A DNA stretch of 40,186 nucleotides, taken from positions 1 to 40,186 of the forward strand of contig CAMDQF010000015.1 of the NCBI GenBank assembly GCA_945905745.1. The letters are read 5' to 3'. The translations under genes and the position numbers were made by a program. This DNA is from Litorilinea aerophila. GTDB lineage: Bacteria > Chloroflexota > Anaerolineae > Caldilineales > Caldilineaceae. Under the pieces are notes generated by a model that was not told the DNA's origin, ran no database searches, and saw only the letters and a list, made by a program, of their open reading frames with translations. Shown piece after piece: positions 33,110 through 40,186 of the stretch (positions are counted from its first letter, which is position 1; the number at the start of each line of letters is the position of its first letter).

Positions 33110-34060
33110 ATGCCCCCACTTCCCGTACTCATCGACTGCGACACCGGCGTAGATGACGCGCTGGCCCTGTTACTGGCCGCCCGTTCGCCCAGCTTAGACA
33201 TTCTCGGCGTCACCTGTGTGGCCGGGAATATTGGGCTGGTTGCGGTTGTGTCCAACACACTGACTGTGTTGGATGCGGCCCAGCGGCCCGAAATCCCCGT
33301 AGCCCCGGGCTATGACCGCCCCCTGCTGGCTGGCTTTGCAAATTCAGAATTTGAGAATGCCAGCCACGTCCACGGCGAAGACGGCCTGGGCCTGCCCGAC
33401 TGGCCCCGCTCTAGCCGTCCGCCCGACCCCCGCCACGCCATCGATCTGATAGCCGAGATTCTCGCCGTAGCACCCGAACCGGTGACGCTCATCGCCCTGG
33501 CCCCGCTGACCAATCTGGCTGGTTTTGTCCAGCGCCATCCGGCACTGCTGCCCTGCATCGCCCGCATCGTCTCCATGGGCGGCTCGGCCTTCAGCGGCGG
33601 CAACATGACCGCGGCTGCCGAGTTCAATATCGGCTGTGACCCGGAAGCCGCCGCGGTCGTCTACAACAGCGGCGTGCCCATTACCCTCTACGGGTTGGAC
33701 GTTTTCCGCCAGGTGACGCTGACCCCAGCCGAGGTGGATCTATTGGAAGGCGCGGGCCAGCCCTGGTCGCCCCTGCTGGGTGGGCTCCTGCGCTACGTCC
33801 AGCGCCGGTTTGGACAGGCCAAGCCGGGTCTGGGCGACGCGGGCACCGTCGCCGCCACGATTCTGCCCGAAACGCTGACGATCCATCCCCACCGGGTAGA
33901 CATCGAACTGGCCGGGACCCACACCCGGGGCATGACTGTGGTCGATCGGCGGGTTGCCAGCAAAGACGCCCACCACGCCGCGCCGCCCAATGCGGATGTG
34001 GCCTATGCCATCGACGCCCGGCGTGCGGCCCGGTTGTTCGTAGAGACACTTGTCGAATAG
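33110..34060 (+). CDS. Nucleoside hydrolase 2
   Basis: 316 aa from ATG 33110; the track start 32969 reads the previous gene and the repeat. It carries VLIDCDTGVDDALALLLAAR (Ca site), VTCVAGNIGL, HGEDGLGLPDWP, LIALAPLTNLAGF, SMGGSAFSGGNM and AEFNIGCDPEAA. It is clearly homologous to hydrolase 1 but diverged, so an older duplication with a possibly different nucleoside preference. No SD is visible because a hairpin-forming repeat abuts the start, so its translation may depend on structure or on read-through from hydrolase 1. Confidence 0.93.
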   Translation: MPPLPVLIDCDTGVDDALALLLAARSPSLDILGVTCVAGNIGLVAVVSNTLTVLDAAQRPEIPVAPGYDRPLLAGFANSEFENASHVHGEDGLGLPDWPRSSRPPDPRHAIDLIAEILAVAPEPVTLIALAPLTNLAGFVQRHPALLPCIARIVSMGGSAFSGGNMTAAAEFNIGCDPEAAAVVYNSGVPITLYGLDVFRQVTLTPAEVDLLEGAGQPWSPLLGGLLRYVQRRFGQAKPGLGDAGTVAATILPETLTIHPHRVDIELAGTHTRGMTVVDRRVASKDAHHAAPPNADVAYAIDARRAARLFVETLVE

Positions 34061-34110
34061 CAGGTATTGCATAAGGTGGCGAAGCCACAAGCCAAAGATG
34101 CGCATATCTC

Positions 34111-34166
34111 GTAGTGCGTAGTGCGTGAACTGGTAGTGAAGTTGGTTCACGCACCACGCACTACGG
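34111..34166. repeat. CGTAGTGCG-family inverted repeat after nucleoside hydrolase 2
   Basis: GTAGTGCGTAGTGCGTGAAC faces GTTCACGCACCACGCACTAC with a 17-nt loop. Arms pair almost perfectly over 20 nt. Confidence 0.75.
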
Positions 34167-34215
34167 TCATCGGCGAGCGACTAACCCATAAGACGTCGAT
34201 CTTGCGATGGTACGG

Positions 34216-34287
34216 AGTATTGGATATTTCGTCTGGCACGCGACCACATACCAGACGAAATATCCAATATCCAATACCCAATCCCCA
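34216..34287. repeat. TTGGATATTTCGTCTGG inverted repeat before the SIS gene
   Basis: TATTGGATATTTCGTCTGG faces CCAGACGAAATATCCAATA, 19 bp perfect, then three further 7-nt units (TCCAATA, CCCAATC) run to the ribosome site of the SIS gene. It may be a terminator or leader hairpin. Confidence 0.75.
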
Positions 34288-34303
34288 CCCCCAGGAGTTC
34301 CCA

Positions 34304-35443
34304 ATGTCTGAAAAGCTGCGCTACGAAGATATGCTGGCCGAAACTCAGGCCCAGCCGGAAAACTTGTCCGCGATCTTTGAAGGGACAGACAATACCATTC
34401 GCGAGGCGCTCTCGCCCAAACAGATTCTCTCTCTGCATCGGGTTTTTCTGTGCGGTTGCGGCGACAGCCACCACGCGCCCCTCTGCGCCGAGATGGCCTT
34501 CGAAAGCATCGCCAGTCTGCCCTGCGAGCCGATGACGGCCATGCAGATGGCCCGCTATGCCGCCGACCAGATCCCCGTCCCCTTCCCGGACGATCCGCTG
34601 GTGGTGGGCATCAGCGTCAGCGGCTCGGTGGCCCGCACGGCGGAGGCCATCGCCCAGGCCCGCAAACGGGGTGCGCTTGTCCTGGGACTGACCGGCAATC
34701 CCGACGGCGCGCTGGCCAAGGCAGCCCACAGCCAGATCGCCCGGATGCGCATTCCCGCCCTGCCCAAAGCGCCGGGGACCACCAGCTATGCGGCCAATCT
34801 GAGCGCCCTTTACCTGCTCGCCATCCGCCTGGGCGAAGTGCGCAACGTCTATCACCAGACCGTCGCCAACGACCTGCGGGCTGAGTTGCGGGGTGTTTAC
34901 GAAGTGATGGCGGCGACGATTGAGGCCACAGATAGGCTGGCCTCCCAACTGGCCGACGAATACGCGTCTGTGCCCGAATTTGTCTTCACCGGCCACGGCC
35001 CCAACTACGGCAGCTCGCTCTTCAGCGCGGCCAAAATCATCGAAGCCAGCGGCGCGTCGGCCTGGGGTCAGGACACGGAAGAGTGGGCGCATCTCCAATA
35101 CTTCTGCAAGCACAGCCCCACCCCCACTTTTGTCATAGCCCCCCCCGGCTCCGGCTACAGCCGATCCCTGGAACTGGTGCATATTATGAAGCGCATCGGT
35201 CGCCGGATCATCGCCGTGGTGGACAGCCAGGATACGGAGATTGCCCGTCTGGCCGATGTAGTGCTGCCTGTGGTGGGCAAAGTGCGGGAAGCCTTCAGCC
35301 CGCTGCCCTATACGTTGGCCGGGGAACTCTTCGCCGCCCATCACAGCCGGGCCACCGGCGAACCACCCTTCCGTAACTTTGCCGGGGTCTACGGGGCAGA
35401 GACAACCAGCGGGAATTTTATCTATACCGAGACGGTTGAATAA
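34304..35443 (+). CDS. SIS-domain (GlmS/AgaS-like) sugar isomerase or deaminase
   Basis: 379 aa from ATG 34304, with AGGAG 7 nt upstream (track start rejected). Two SIS domains: the first near residues 45-190 (VFLCGCGDSHHAPLCAEMAF, LVVGISVSGSVARTAEAIAQ, VLGLTGNPDGALAKAA), the second near 215-350 (FTGHGPNYGSSLFSAAKIIE, EEWAHLQYF, IIAVVDSQDTEIARLADVVL). This resembles the isomerase half of GlmS without the glutaminase domain. The usual GTS/SGxT phosphosugar motif reads SVSGSV. It likely binds an amino- or ketose phosphate; the exact reaction is open. It stands before TAL-PGI and rpiA, so a phosphosugar substrate fits. Confidence 0.85.
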   Translation: MSEKLRYEDMLAETQAQPENLSAIFEGTDNTIREALSPKQILSLHRVFLCGCGDSHHAPLCAEMAFESIASLPCEPMTAMQMARYAADQIPVPFPDDPLVVGISVSGSVARTAEAIAQARKRGALVLGLTGNPDGALAKAAHSQIARMRIPALPKAPGTTSYAANLSALYLLAIRLGEVRNVYHQTVANDLRAELRGVYEVMAATIEATDRLASQLADEYASVPEFVFTGHGPNYGSSLFSAAKIIEASGASAWGQDTEEWAHLQYFCKHSPTPTFVIAPPGSGYSRSLELVHIMKRIGRRIIAVVDSQDTEIARLADVVLPVVGKVREAFSPLPYTLAGELFAAHHSRATGEPPFRNFAGVYGAETTSGNFIYTETVE

Positions 35444-35509
35444 TCGCGCGGATAGGTGATAAGATGGGGATGTAATTTGATCTCTGCACCAATAGACAGG
35501 AGCAATTCT

Positions 35510-38317
35510 ATGACAAAGATGCATGAATTGGCAGTGACCGGACAATCGATCTGGCTGGATTACATCCGCCGGGCTTTTTTGGATGCGGGCAAACTGAACG
35601 ATCTGGTCAACAAAGGGCTGCGGGGTGTCACGTCGAACCCCTCCATCTTCCAGCAAGCCATCACCAGCAGCACAGATTACAATGCGGCCATCGAACGGCT
35701 GGTGAGCGAAGGGCTGACCGTCAACGACATCTACGAAACTCTGGCCATCCAGGACATCCGCCGGGCCGCCGACATCCTGCGCCCGGTCTACGAACGCACA
35801 GACGCCCTGGACGGCTATGTGAGTTTGGAGGTGAATCCCAAACTGGCCTACGACACCGAAGGCACTGTGATGGAGGCCCGCCGTCTCTTTTCTATGGTGG
35901 ATCGGCCCAATGTGATGATCAAAGTGCCGGCCACGCCCCAGGGCATCCCCGCCATCGAGACACTGATCGGCGAGGGCATCAATGTCAATGTGACGCTGAT
36001 GTTCTCGATGAAGCACTACGACGAGACCGCCAACGCCTACATCAGCGGGCTGGAACGGCTGGCTTCCAGTAATGTGGACTACAGCCGAGTGGCATCGGTG
36101 GCCTCCTTCTTTGTCAGCCGGGTGGACGCGGTGACGGACAAGAAAGTGGTTGCCTTGGGCCACCCGGAACTGGAAGGCAAAATTGCCATCGCCAACGCCC
36201 GTATGGCCTACGACCGTTTCAAAGCCACCTTCAGCGGTCCCCGTTGGCAGAAGCTGGCGGCCAAAGGCGCACGGGTCCAGCGCCCGCTCTGGGGCAGCAC
36301 CAGCACCAAAAACCCCGCCTTCCCGGACACCCTCTACGTAGATGAATTGATCGGCCCCCACACCGTCAATACTTTGCCGTTGAATACGCTGGACGCTTTT
36401 CTGGATCACGGCACAGTAGCCCGCACAGTGGACGCAGACCCGGCTGCCGACCGCAGCTCTCTGGCAGCGCTGGCCGAGCTGGGCATCGATCTGGACGCCA
36501 TCACTGAACAGTTGCAGCGGGACGGGGTGAAATCCTTTGCCGACGCCTTCGACGTGCTGATGCAGAGCATCGCCGACAAGGCCGCCAGCTTTTCCGGCAG
36601 CAGCAGCCACAGCCTGGGCCAGCGGGTGCGCCTGCATCTGGGCGACCAGCAGGCTGGGGTGGACGCGGCCCTGGCCCAGATGGACAAGAGCCAGCTTGTG
36701 GCCCGCATTTGGGCCAACAGCTACACCGTCTGGAAGCCGCAGCCAGAGGAGATCAGCAACCGGCTGGGCTGGCTGCGCATTGCCGAAGCGATGAAACGGG
36801 AGAGCGAGTGCATCGACGGGCTGGTGCAAGACTTTCAGAACGAGGGCTACAAACAGGCGATTGTGCTGGGGATGGGGGGGAGCAGCCTGGCCCCGGAGGT
36901 CTTTGGCCGCTCCTTCCGGGGCACCGAGATCGGTCTGACCATTCTGGACAGCACCCATCCCGACGAAGTGGCGGCCGTGGCCCAGGGCCTGGACCCGGCA
37001 GCCACCCTCTTTATCGTCTCCACCAAATCGGGGACGACCGCCGAGACCGACTCCTTCTTCAAATATTTCTACAATTTGACTGTGGAAGCCGTGGGAGCGG
37101 AGCAGGCGGGCCAGCACTTCGTCGCCATCACCGACCCCGGCTCCAAACTGGTGGCTCTGGCTGAAGCCTACAGTTTTCGGGCTATTTACATCAACGACCC
37201 TGGCATCGGCGGGCGCTACTCGGCCCTCTCCCACTTCGGGCTGGTTCCCGCCAGTCTGGTGGGGGTGGACCTGACCCGGCTCCTGCGCCGGGCCACCGAG
37301 GCAATGAATAGCTGCGGCAGCCACGTCAACGCCAGCCAGAATCCCGCGGCCATCATCGGCGCGGTGCTGGGCGAACTGGCCAAGGCAGGCCGGGACAAAT
37401 TGACAATCATCGCCTCGCCTCAGATTGCCAGCTTTGGGGATTGGCTGGAACAGTTGGTGGCCGAGAGTCTGGGCAAAGAGGGCAAAGGCATCCTGCCGGT
37501 GGTGGGCGAAGCCGTGGGCGGGCCGGAAGTCTACGGCAATGATCGCCTCTTTGTCTATCTCCAGTGCAGCGATGACGAGAGCCAGAACGGCGCAGTCCAT
37601 GCCCTGCGCGAGGCGGGCCAGCCGGTAATTCAGCTCCACTTCCGGGACATCTACGACCTGGCCGAGCAGTTCTTCGTCTGGGAGTTCGCCGTAGCCGTGG
37701 CGGGCGAACGGCTGGGGGTCAACCCCTTCGACCAGCCTAATGTGGAGTCGGCCAAAGTCCAGGCCCGCAAGATGCTGGATGCCTACACCCGCACAGGCAA
37801 ATTGCCCGAACTGATTGCCGCGTTGGTGGATGGCAACGCCACCCTCTACGGAGGCATCTACGGCGATGTCACTGCAACCGACCTGCCCGCTGCCCTCCGG
37901 GACTTTCTCGACAGTGCCCGGCCCGGTGATTATGTGGCGATCCAGGCCTACATCCAGCCCAGCCCGGCGATGGCGAAGGCGTTGGCGGGCTTGCAGACAG
38001 CCATCCGCAACCGCACCAAAGCCGCGGTGACACTGGGTTTCGGCCCCCGCTTTCTGCATTCCACCGGCCAGCTCCACAAAGGCGACGGGGGCAACGGCCT
38101 CTTCTTGCAGCTGGTGGACGAGCCAACGGACGATCTGCCCATCCCCGACACTGCGGGCAAGCCGGAGAGCAGCGTCACCTTTGGCGTGCTGGTAGCTTCC
38201 CAATCCCTGGGCGACCGCCAGGCTCTGCTCGACGCCGGTCGCCGGCTCTTGCGCATCGATCTGGGCAGCAGCCCGGCTGGAGAAGTGGGGCGGATGGCGG
38301 AAGCGATACGGGGATAG
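35510..38317 (+). CDS. tal-pgi: Bifunctional transaldolase/glucose-6-phosphate isomerase
   Basis: 935 aa from ATG 35510, with AGGAG 9 nt upstream. Residues ~1-370 are transaldolase: SIWLDYIRRAFLDAGKL, GVTSNPSIFQQA and VMIKVPATPQG with the Schiff-base lysine, then VASFFVSRVDA. Residues ~400-935 are phosphoglucose isomerase: VLGMGGSSLAPEVFG, STKSGTTAETDSFF, GGRYSALSHFGLVP and a C-terminal region with FLHSTGQLHKGDGG. The fusion is known in Chloroflexota, actinobacteria and a few others. It links non-oxidative pentose phosphates with glycolysis by channelling erythrose-4-P/sedoheptulose-7-P exchange next to F6P/G6P exchange. It lies next to rpiA, consistent with a pentose route. Confidence 0.95.
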   Translation: MTKMHELAVTGQSIWLDYIRRAFLDAGKLNDLVNKGLRGVTSNPSIFQQAITSSTDYNAAIERLVSEGLTVNDIYETLAIQDIRRAADILRPVYERTDALDGYVSLEVNPKLAYDTEGTVMEARRLFSMVDRPNVMIKVPATPQGIPAIETLIGEGINVNVTLMFSMKHYDETANAYISGLERLASSNVDYSRVASVASFFVSRVDAVTDKKVVALGHPELEGKIAIANARMAYDRFKATFSGPRWQKLAAKGARVQRPLWGSTSTKNPAFPDTLYVDELIGPHTVNTLPLNTLDAFLDHGTVARTVDADPAADRSSLAALAELGIDLDAITEQLQRDGVKSFADAFDVLMQSIADKAASFSGSSSHSLGQRVRLHLGDQQAGVDAALAQMDKSQLVARIWANSYTVWKPQPEEISNRLGWLRIAEAMKRESECIDGLVQDFQNEGYKQAIVLGMGGSSLAPEVFGRSFRGTEIGLTILDSTHPDEVAAVAQGLDPAATLFIVSTKSGTTAETDSFFKYFYNLTVEAVGAEQAGQHFVAITDPGSKLVALAEAYSFRAIYINDPGIGGRYSALSHFGLVPASLVGVDLTRLLRRATEAMNSCGSHVNASQNPAAIIGAVLGELAKAGRDKLTIIASPQIASFGDWLEQLVAESLGKEGKGILPVVGEAVGGPEVYGNDRLFVYLQCSDDESQNGAVHALREAGQPVIQLHFRDIYDLAEQFFVWEFAVAVAGERLGVNPFDQPNVESAKVQARKMLDAYTRTGKLPELIAALVDGNATLYGGIYGDVTATDLPAALRDFLDSARPGDYVAIQAYIQPSPAMAKALAGLQTAIRNRTKAAVTLGFGPRFLHSTGQLHKGDGGNGLFLQLVDEPTDDLPIPDTAGKPESSVTFGVLVASQSLGDRQALLDAGRRLLRIDLGSSPAGEVGRMAEAIRG

Positions 38318-38412
38318 GACAAGAGGAAGGGAGGAGAAGAGGAAGGGAGGAAGTCGTCTTATCCTCCTGTCCTCCTGTCCTCCTGTCCCCCTGTCCCCCT
38401 GTCCCCCCTTCA
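38318..38412. repeat. AGGAGGAC 8-nt inverted repeat between tal-pgi and rpiA
   Basis: Left arm GGACAAGAGGAAGGGAGG and right arm of TCCTCCTG and TCCCCCTG units (eight-nt phasing). It begins at the tal-pgi stop. A purine/pyrimidine strand bias makes it prone to slippage or unusual structure. The rpiA ribosome site (GGAG at 38419) is just beyond. Confidence 0.7.
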
Positions 38413-38428
38413 TCTTTACGGAGATTGT

Positions 38429-39148
38429 ATGACGACTTCTATTGACCAACTGAAACGTCTAGCCGCCGAAGCCGCTGTGGATCTGATCCAACCGGGGATG
38501 GTGGTGGGGCTGGGCGCGGGGAGCACCGCGCTGAAGGCCATCGAGTGCATCGGCGAGCGGCTGGCCGATGGCCGCCTCTCCGGGATTGTGGGCGTGCCCT
38601 GTTCGGCCCAGGTGGCCGCGGACGCCCAACGGCTGGGCGTGCCGCTCACGACGCTGGACGAACATCCGGTCATCGATCTGACGATTGACGGCGCGGATGA
38701 GGTGGACCCCCAACTGCGGGTGATCAAAGGGGGCGGCGGCGCGCTTTTGCGCGAAAAAATTGTGGCCCAGGCCAGCCGCCGGGAGATTATTATCGTGGAC
38801 GAGGGCAAACTCTCCGCGCGGCTGGGGACGAAGTGGGCGCTGCCCGTGGAGGTGATCCCCTTTGGCTGGCGCACCCATCTGGACTTTTTCGCCGCATTGG
38901 GCGTCACAGTGACCGTGCGCAGCGGGGAGCGCAATGTCTGGTTCCGCACAGACAGCGGCAACCTGATTCTGGACTGCAATTTCGGGCCAATGGCGGACCC
39001 GGTCGCCCTGGCCGCGGCCCTGGACGCCCGCGCCGGGATTGTGGAGCACGGCCTCTTTATCGGCCTGGTCTCGGCGGTGGTGGTGGCCGGGAAGGACGGC
39101 GTCTGGTGGATGGGGGGGAGAGGACAGGATGACAGGGTGAGGGGGTGA
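38429..39148 (+). CDS. rpiA: Ribose-5-phosphate isomerase A
   Basis: 239 aa. Signatures: [20 protein letters not shown] (phosphate loop), [15 protein letters not shown] (catalytic Asp pair), [20 protein letters not shown] (Glu and Lys), [10 protein letters not shown] and [12 protein letters not shown]. It interconverts ribose-5-P and ribulose-5-P. Typical length is about 225; the last ~15 residues ([11 protein letters not shown]) are read from a GGACAGGATGACAGGG tract, so the normal stop seems replaced by a repeat. It is the final step that brings ribose from nucleosides into the TAL-PGI route. Confidence 0.96.
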   Translation: MTTSIDQLKRLAAEAAVDLIQPGMVVGLGAGSTALKAIECIGERLADGRLSGIVGVPCSAQVAADAQRLGVPLTTLDEHPVIDLTIDGADEVDPQLRVIKGGGGALLREKIVAQASRREIIIVDEGKLSARLGTKWALPVEVIPFGWRTHLDFFAALGVTVTVRSGERNVWFRTDSGNLILDCNFGPMADPVALAAALDARAGIVEHGLFIGLVSAVVVAGKDGVWWMGGRGQDDRVRG

Positions 39149-39547
39149 AACTCGCGCCTTCCGCTCGTGCCCATGCTCCGGTGTGGGCGCGCAGGCCGGA
39201 CGCTCTGGGTCGGCAGCAGGCCCGTCGAATCAACGGCCGGACGCGGAGCGTCTCAGAGCCGTTCCCACGCGGAGCGATGGGAACGAGGAAACCACCCCCA
39301 CCCAACCTCCCCCGCGGCGGGGGAGGAGTTGATGCTTCGTCAGTCATCCGGTTGTACGTCCGACGGCACCCGCCCCGCCAACAGTCCCTCCCCCGCCGCG
39401 GGGGAGGTTAGGTGGGGGTTCAGCCCGGACGCCGAGCGTCCCCCAGCCGTTCCCACGCGGAGCGATGGGAACGAGAGGAACGCCAAACACCACCCGCCCC
39501 GCCAACAGTCCCTCCCCTGCGGCGGGGGAGGTTAGGTGGGGGTTCGG
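39149..39547. repeat. Gene-free stretch with two kinds of dispersed palindromes
   Basis: Type 1: 50-nt direct copies at 39238-39287 and 39426-39475 (CGGACGC..GAGCGTC...CGTTCCCACGCGGAGCGATG), plus a decayed inverted copy at about 39164-39206. Type 2: CCTCCCCCGC/GGGGGAGG palindromes at 39306-39326, 39387-39407 and 39511-39531, with GTTAGGTGGGGGTT tails in the last two and the inverse in the first. They alternate, so the region was built by repeated insertion or duplication. No gene. Confidence 0.75.
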
Positions 39548-40186
39548 TTACTGCAACTGCCCACGAGCAGCATCCAACTTTGGCTGGATAATCTGCGCGG
39601 CCAAGTCCGGCAGTCCGATTGCTTCCCACAAACCAATGGCCGATTCAAACAGACGGATTGAATCGGCAAAGTTTTCCTGGGCTACTTGCCAATCCCCCAT
39701 TCGATAGAGAACCCGCGCAATGCTGTAGCGGTCTCCAATTGCGTTATACAGATGGAATACAGCTTCGTATCGTTGCCAGGCCTCGCTATATTCCTTCTCA
39801 GCACGTAAAATATCTCCCATTGCCAATAGCACATTCGCCTCGCCCAGCCGAGCCCCCACGGCCTGGAAGAGGGCCAGCGCCCTCTCATACTTCCCCAACG
39901 CCTCGTCCCGCTTATCCTGAAACGAGAGCACGTCCCCCTGGGCCTGAAGCACATTCGCCTCGCCCAGCCGATCCCCCACGGCCTGGAAGAGGGCCAGCGC
40001 CCTCTCATACTTCCCCAACGCCTCGTCCGTCTTTTTCAGAAAATAGAGCACGTCCCCCTGGGCCTTCAGCACATTCGCCTCGCCCAGCCGAGCCCCCACG
40101 GCCTGGAAGAGGGCCAGCGCCCTCTCATACTTCCCCAACGCCTCGTCCCGCTTATCCTGAAACGAGAGCACGTCCCCCTGGGCCTG
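39548..40186 (-). CDS. TPR-repeat protein, C-terminal part (5' end beyond the window)
   Basis: At least 212 aa. The ORF track start at 40171 is only an internal GTG; the frame is open to 40186. It consists of tetratricopeptide-like repeats of 40 residues: ALGKYERALALFQAVGARLG, then EANVLKAQGDVLYFLKK..., repeated at DNA period exactly 120 bp, with near-identical units (compare 39840, 39960, 40080). The last units are more diverged (AWQRYEAVFHLYNAIGDRYS) and end in LAAQIIQPKLDAARGQLQ. Such arrays occur in the C-terminus of STAND, CHAT or kinase receptor proteins; the upstream domain is not visible. The near-identity of the DNA implies recent expansion. Confidence 0.88.
   Translation of the reverse strand, partial: QAQGDVLSFQDKRDEALGKYERALALFQAVGARLGEANVLKAQGDVLYFLKKTDEALGKYERALALFQAVGDRLGEANVLQAQGDVLSFQDKRDEALGKYERALALFQAVGARLGEANVLLAMGDILRAEKEYSEAWQRYEAVFHLYNAIGDRYSIARVLYRMGDWQVAQENFADSIRLFESAIGLWEAIGLPDLAAQIIQPKLDAARGQLQ

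Noticed and set aside
34181-38449. 1422-codon open frame on the minus strand
   Set aside because: It runs antisense to the SIS gene and TAL-PGI, whose motifs are unmistakable. The composition is that of a GC-biased shadow frame with no recognisable domain.
39238-39531. CRISPR array
   Set aside because: Repeats are palindromic, of two kinds, unevenly spaced and in both orientations. There are no regular spacers and no cas genes.
39840-40186. CRISPR or minisatellite-like 120-bp repeats
   Set aside because: The repeats keep a TPR reading frame with 40-residue period, so they are coding.

Overview
The window is about 62% GC except at its far left end, densely coded and arranged in short operons. 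Gene content and style point to a heterotrophic Chloroflexota bacterium of the Anaerolineae/Caldilineae type. The pointers are a fused transaldolase/glucose-6-phosphate isomerase, a BMP-type nucleoside ABC transporter, several UroD-like corrinoid methyltransferases, a STAND/TPR protein and many low-complexity hairpin repeats between genes. This placement is inference: there is no rRNA or other marker gene except proS.

Layout. 1-1018: an AT-richer pair (SnoaL-like protein, Crp/Fnr regulator) that looks foreign. 1034-3344 (minus): Gfo/Idh/MocA oxidoreductase, GDPD phosphodiesterase and a MIP18-type Fe-S factor. 3783-4953 (plus): an overlapping HipA-like kinase/DUF3037 pair. 4996-8721 (plus): two UroD-like methyltransferases, a corrinoid protein and a SnoaL-like gene, with a decayed second DUF3037 tail between them. 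8741-10515 (minus): an AbrB/PIN toxin-antitoxin pair followed by a histone-deacetylase-like gene. 10729-19137 (minus): a nucleoside-type ABC system (BMP lipoprotein, two permeases, ATPase) with hicBA inserted between permease and ATPase, then an unrecognised 558-aa protein and an APH-type kinase. 19508-21215 (plus): a tyrosine recombinase without its catalytic residues, translationally linked to purine nucleoside phosphorylase. 21576-24869 (minus): proS, thioredoxin, OsmC and CoA-binding protein. 25224-26951: a fadD-type ligase broken by one in-frame TAG. 26970-30431: a STAND NTPase with an N-terminal nucleosidase domain, bracketed by two inverted copies of a 101-bp palindromic element. 30501-39148 (plus): amidohydrolase, two nucleoside hydrolases, a SIS protein, TAL-PGI and rpiA. 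39548-40186: a TPR gene with near-identical 120-bp repeats that runs off the edge.

How they work together. The BMP transporter, PNP, two nucleoside hydrolases, RpiA and TAL-PGI form a plausible route from imported nucleosides to ribose and ribose phosphates and then the pentose-phosphate pathway and glycolysis. The corrinoid block is a probable methyl-transfer module of unknown substrate. The PNP-STAND-TPR protein is the best candidate for an immune system, probably a nucleotide-destroying effector.

The most unusual feature is a set of non-coding elements of many sequences but one design: degenerate 7-8-nt units in tandem, usually forming an inverted pair. They sit repeatedly on or immediately after stop codons, and one lies in frame inside a coding region.
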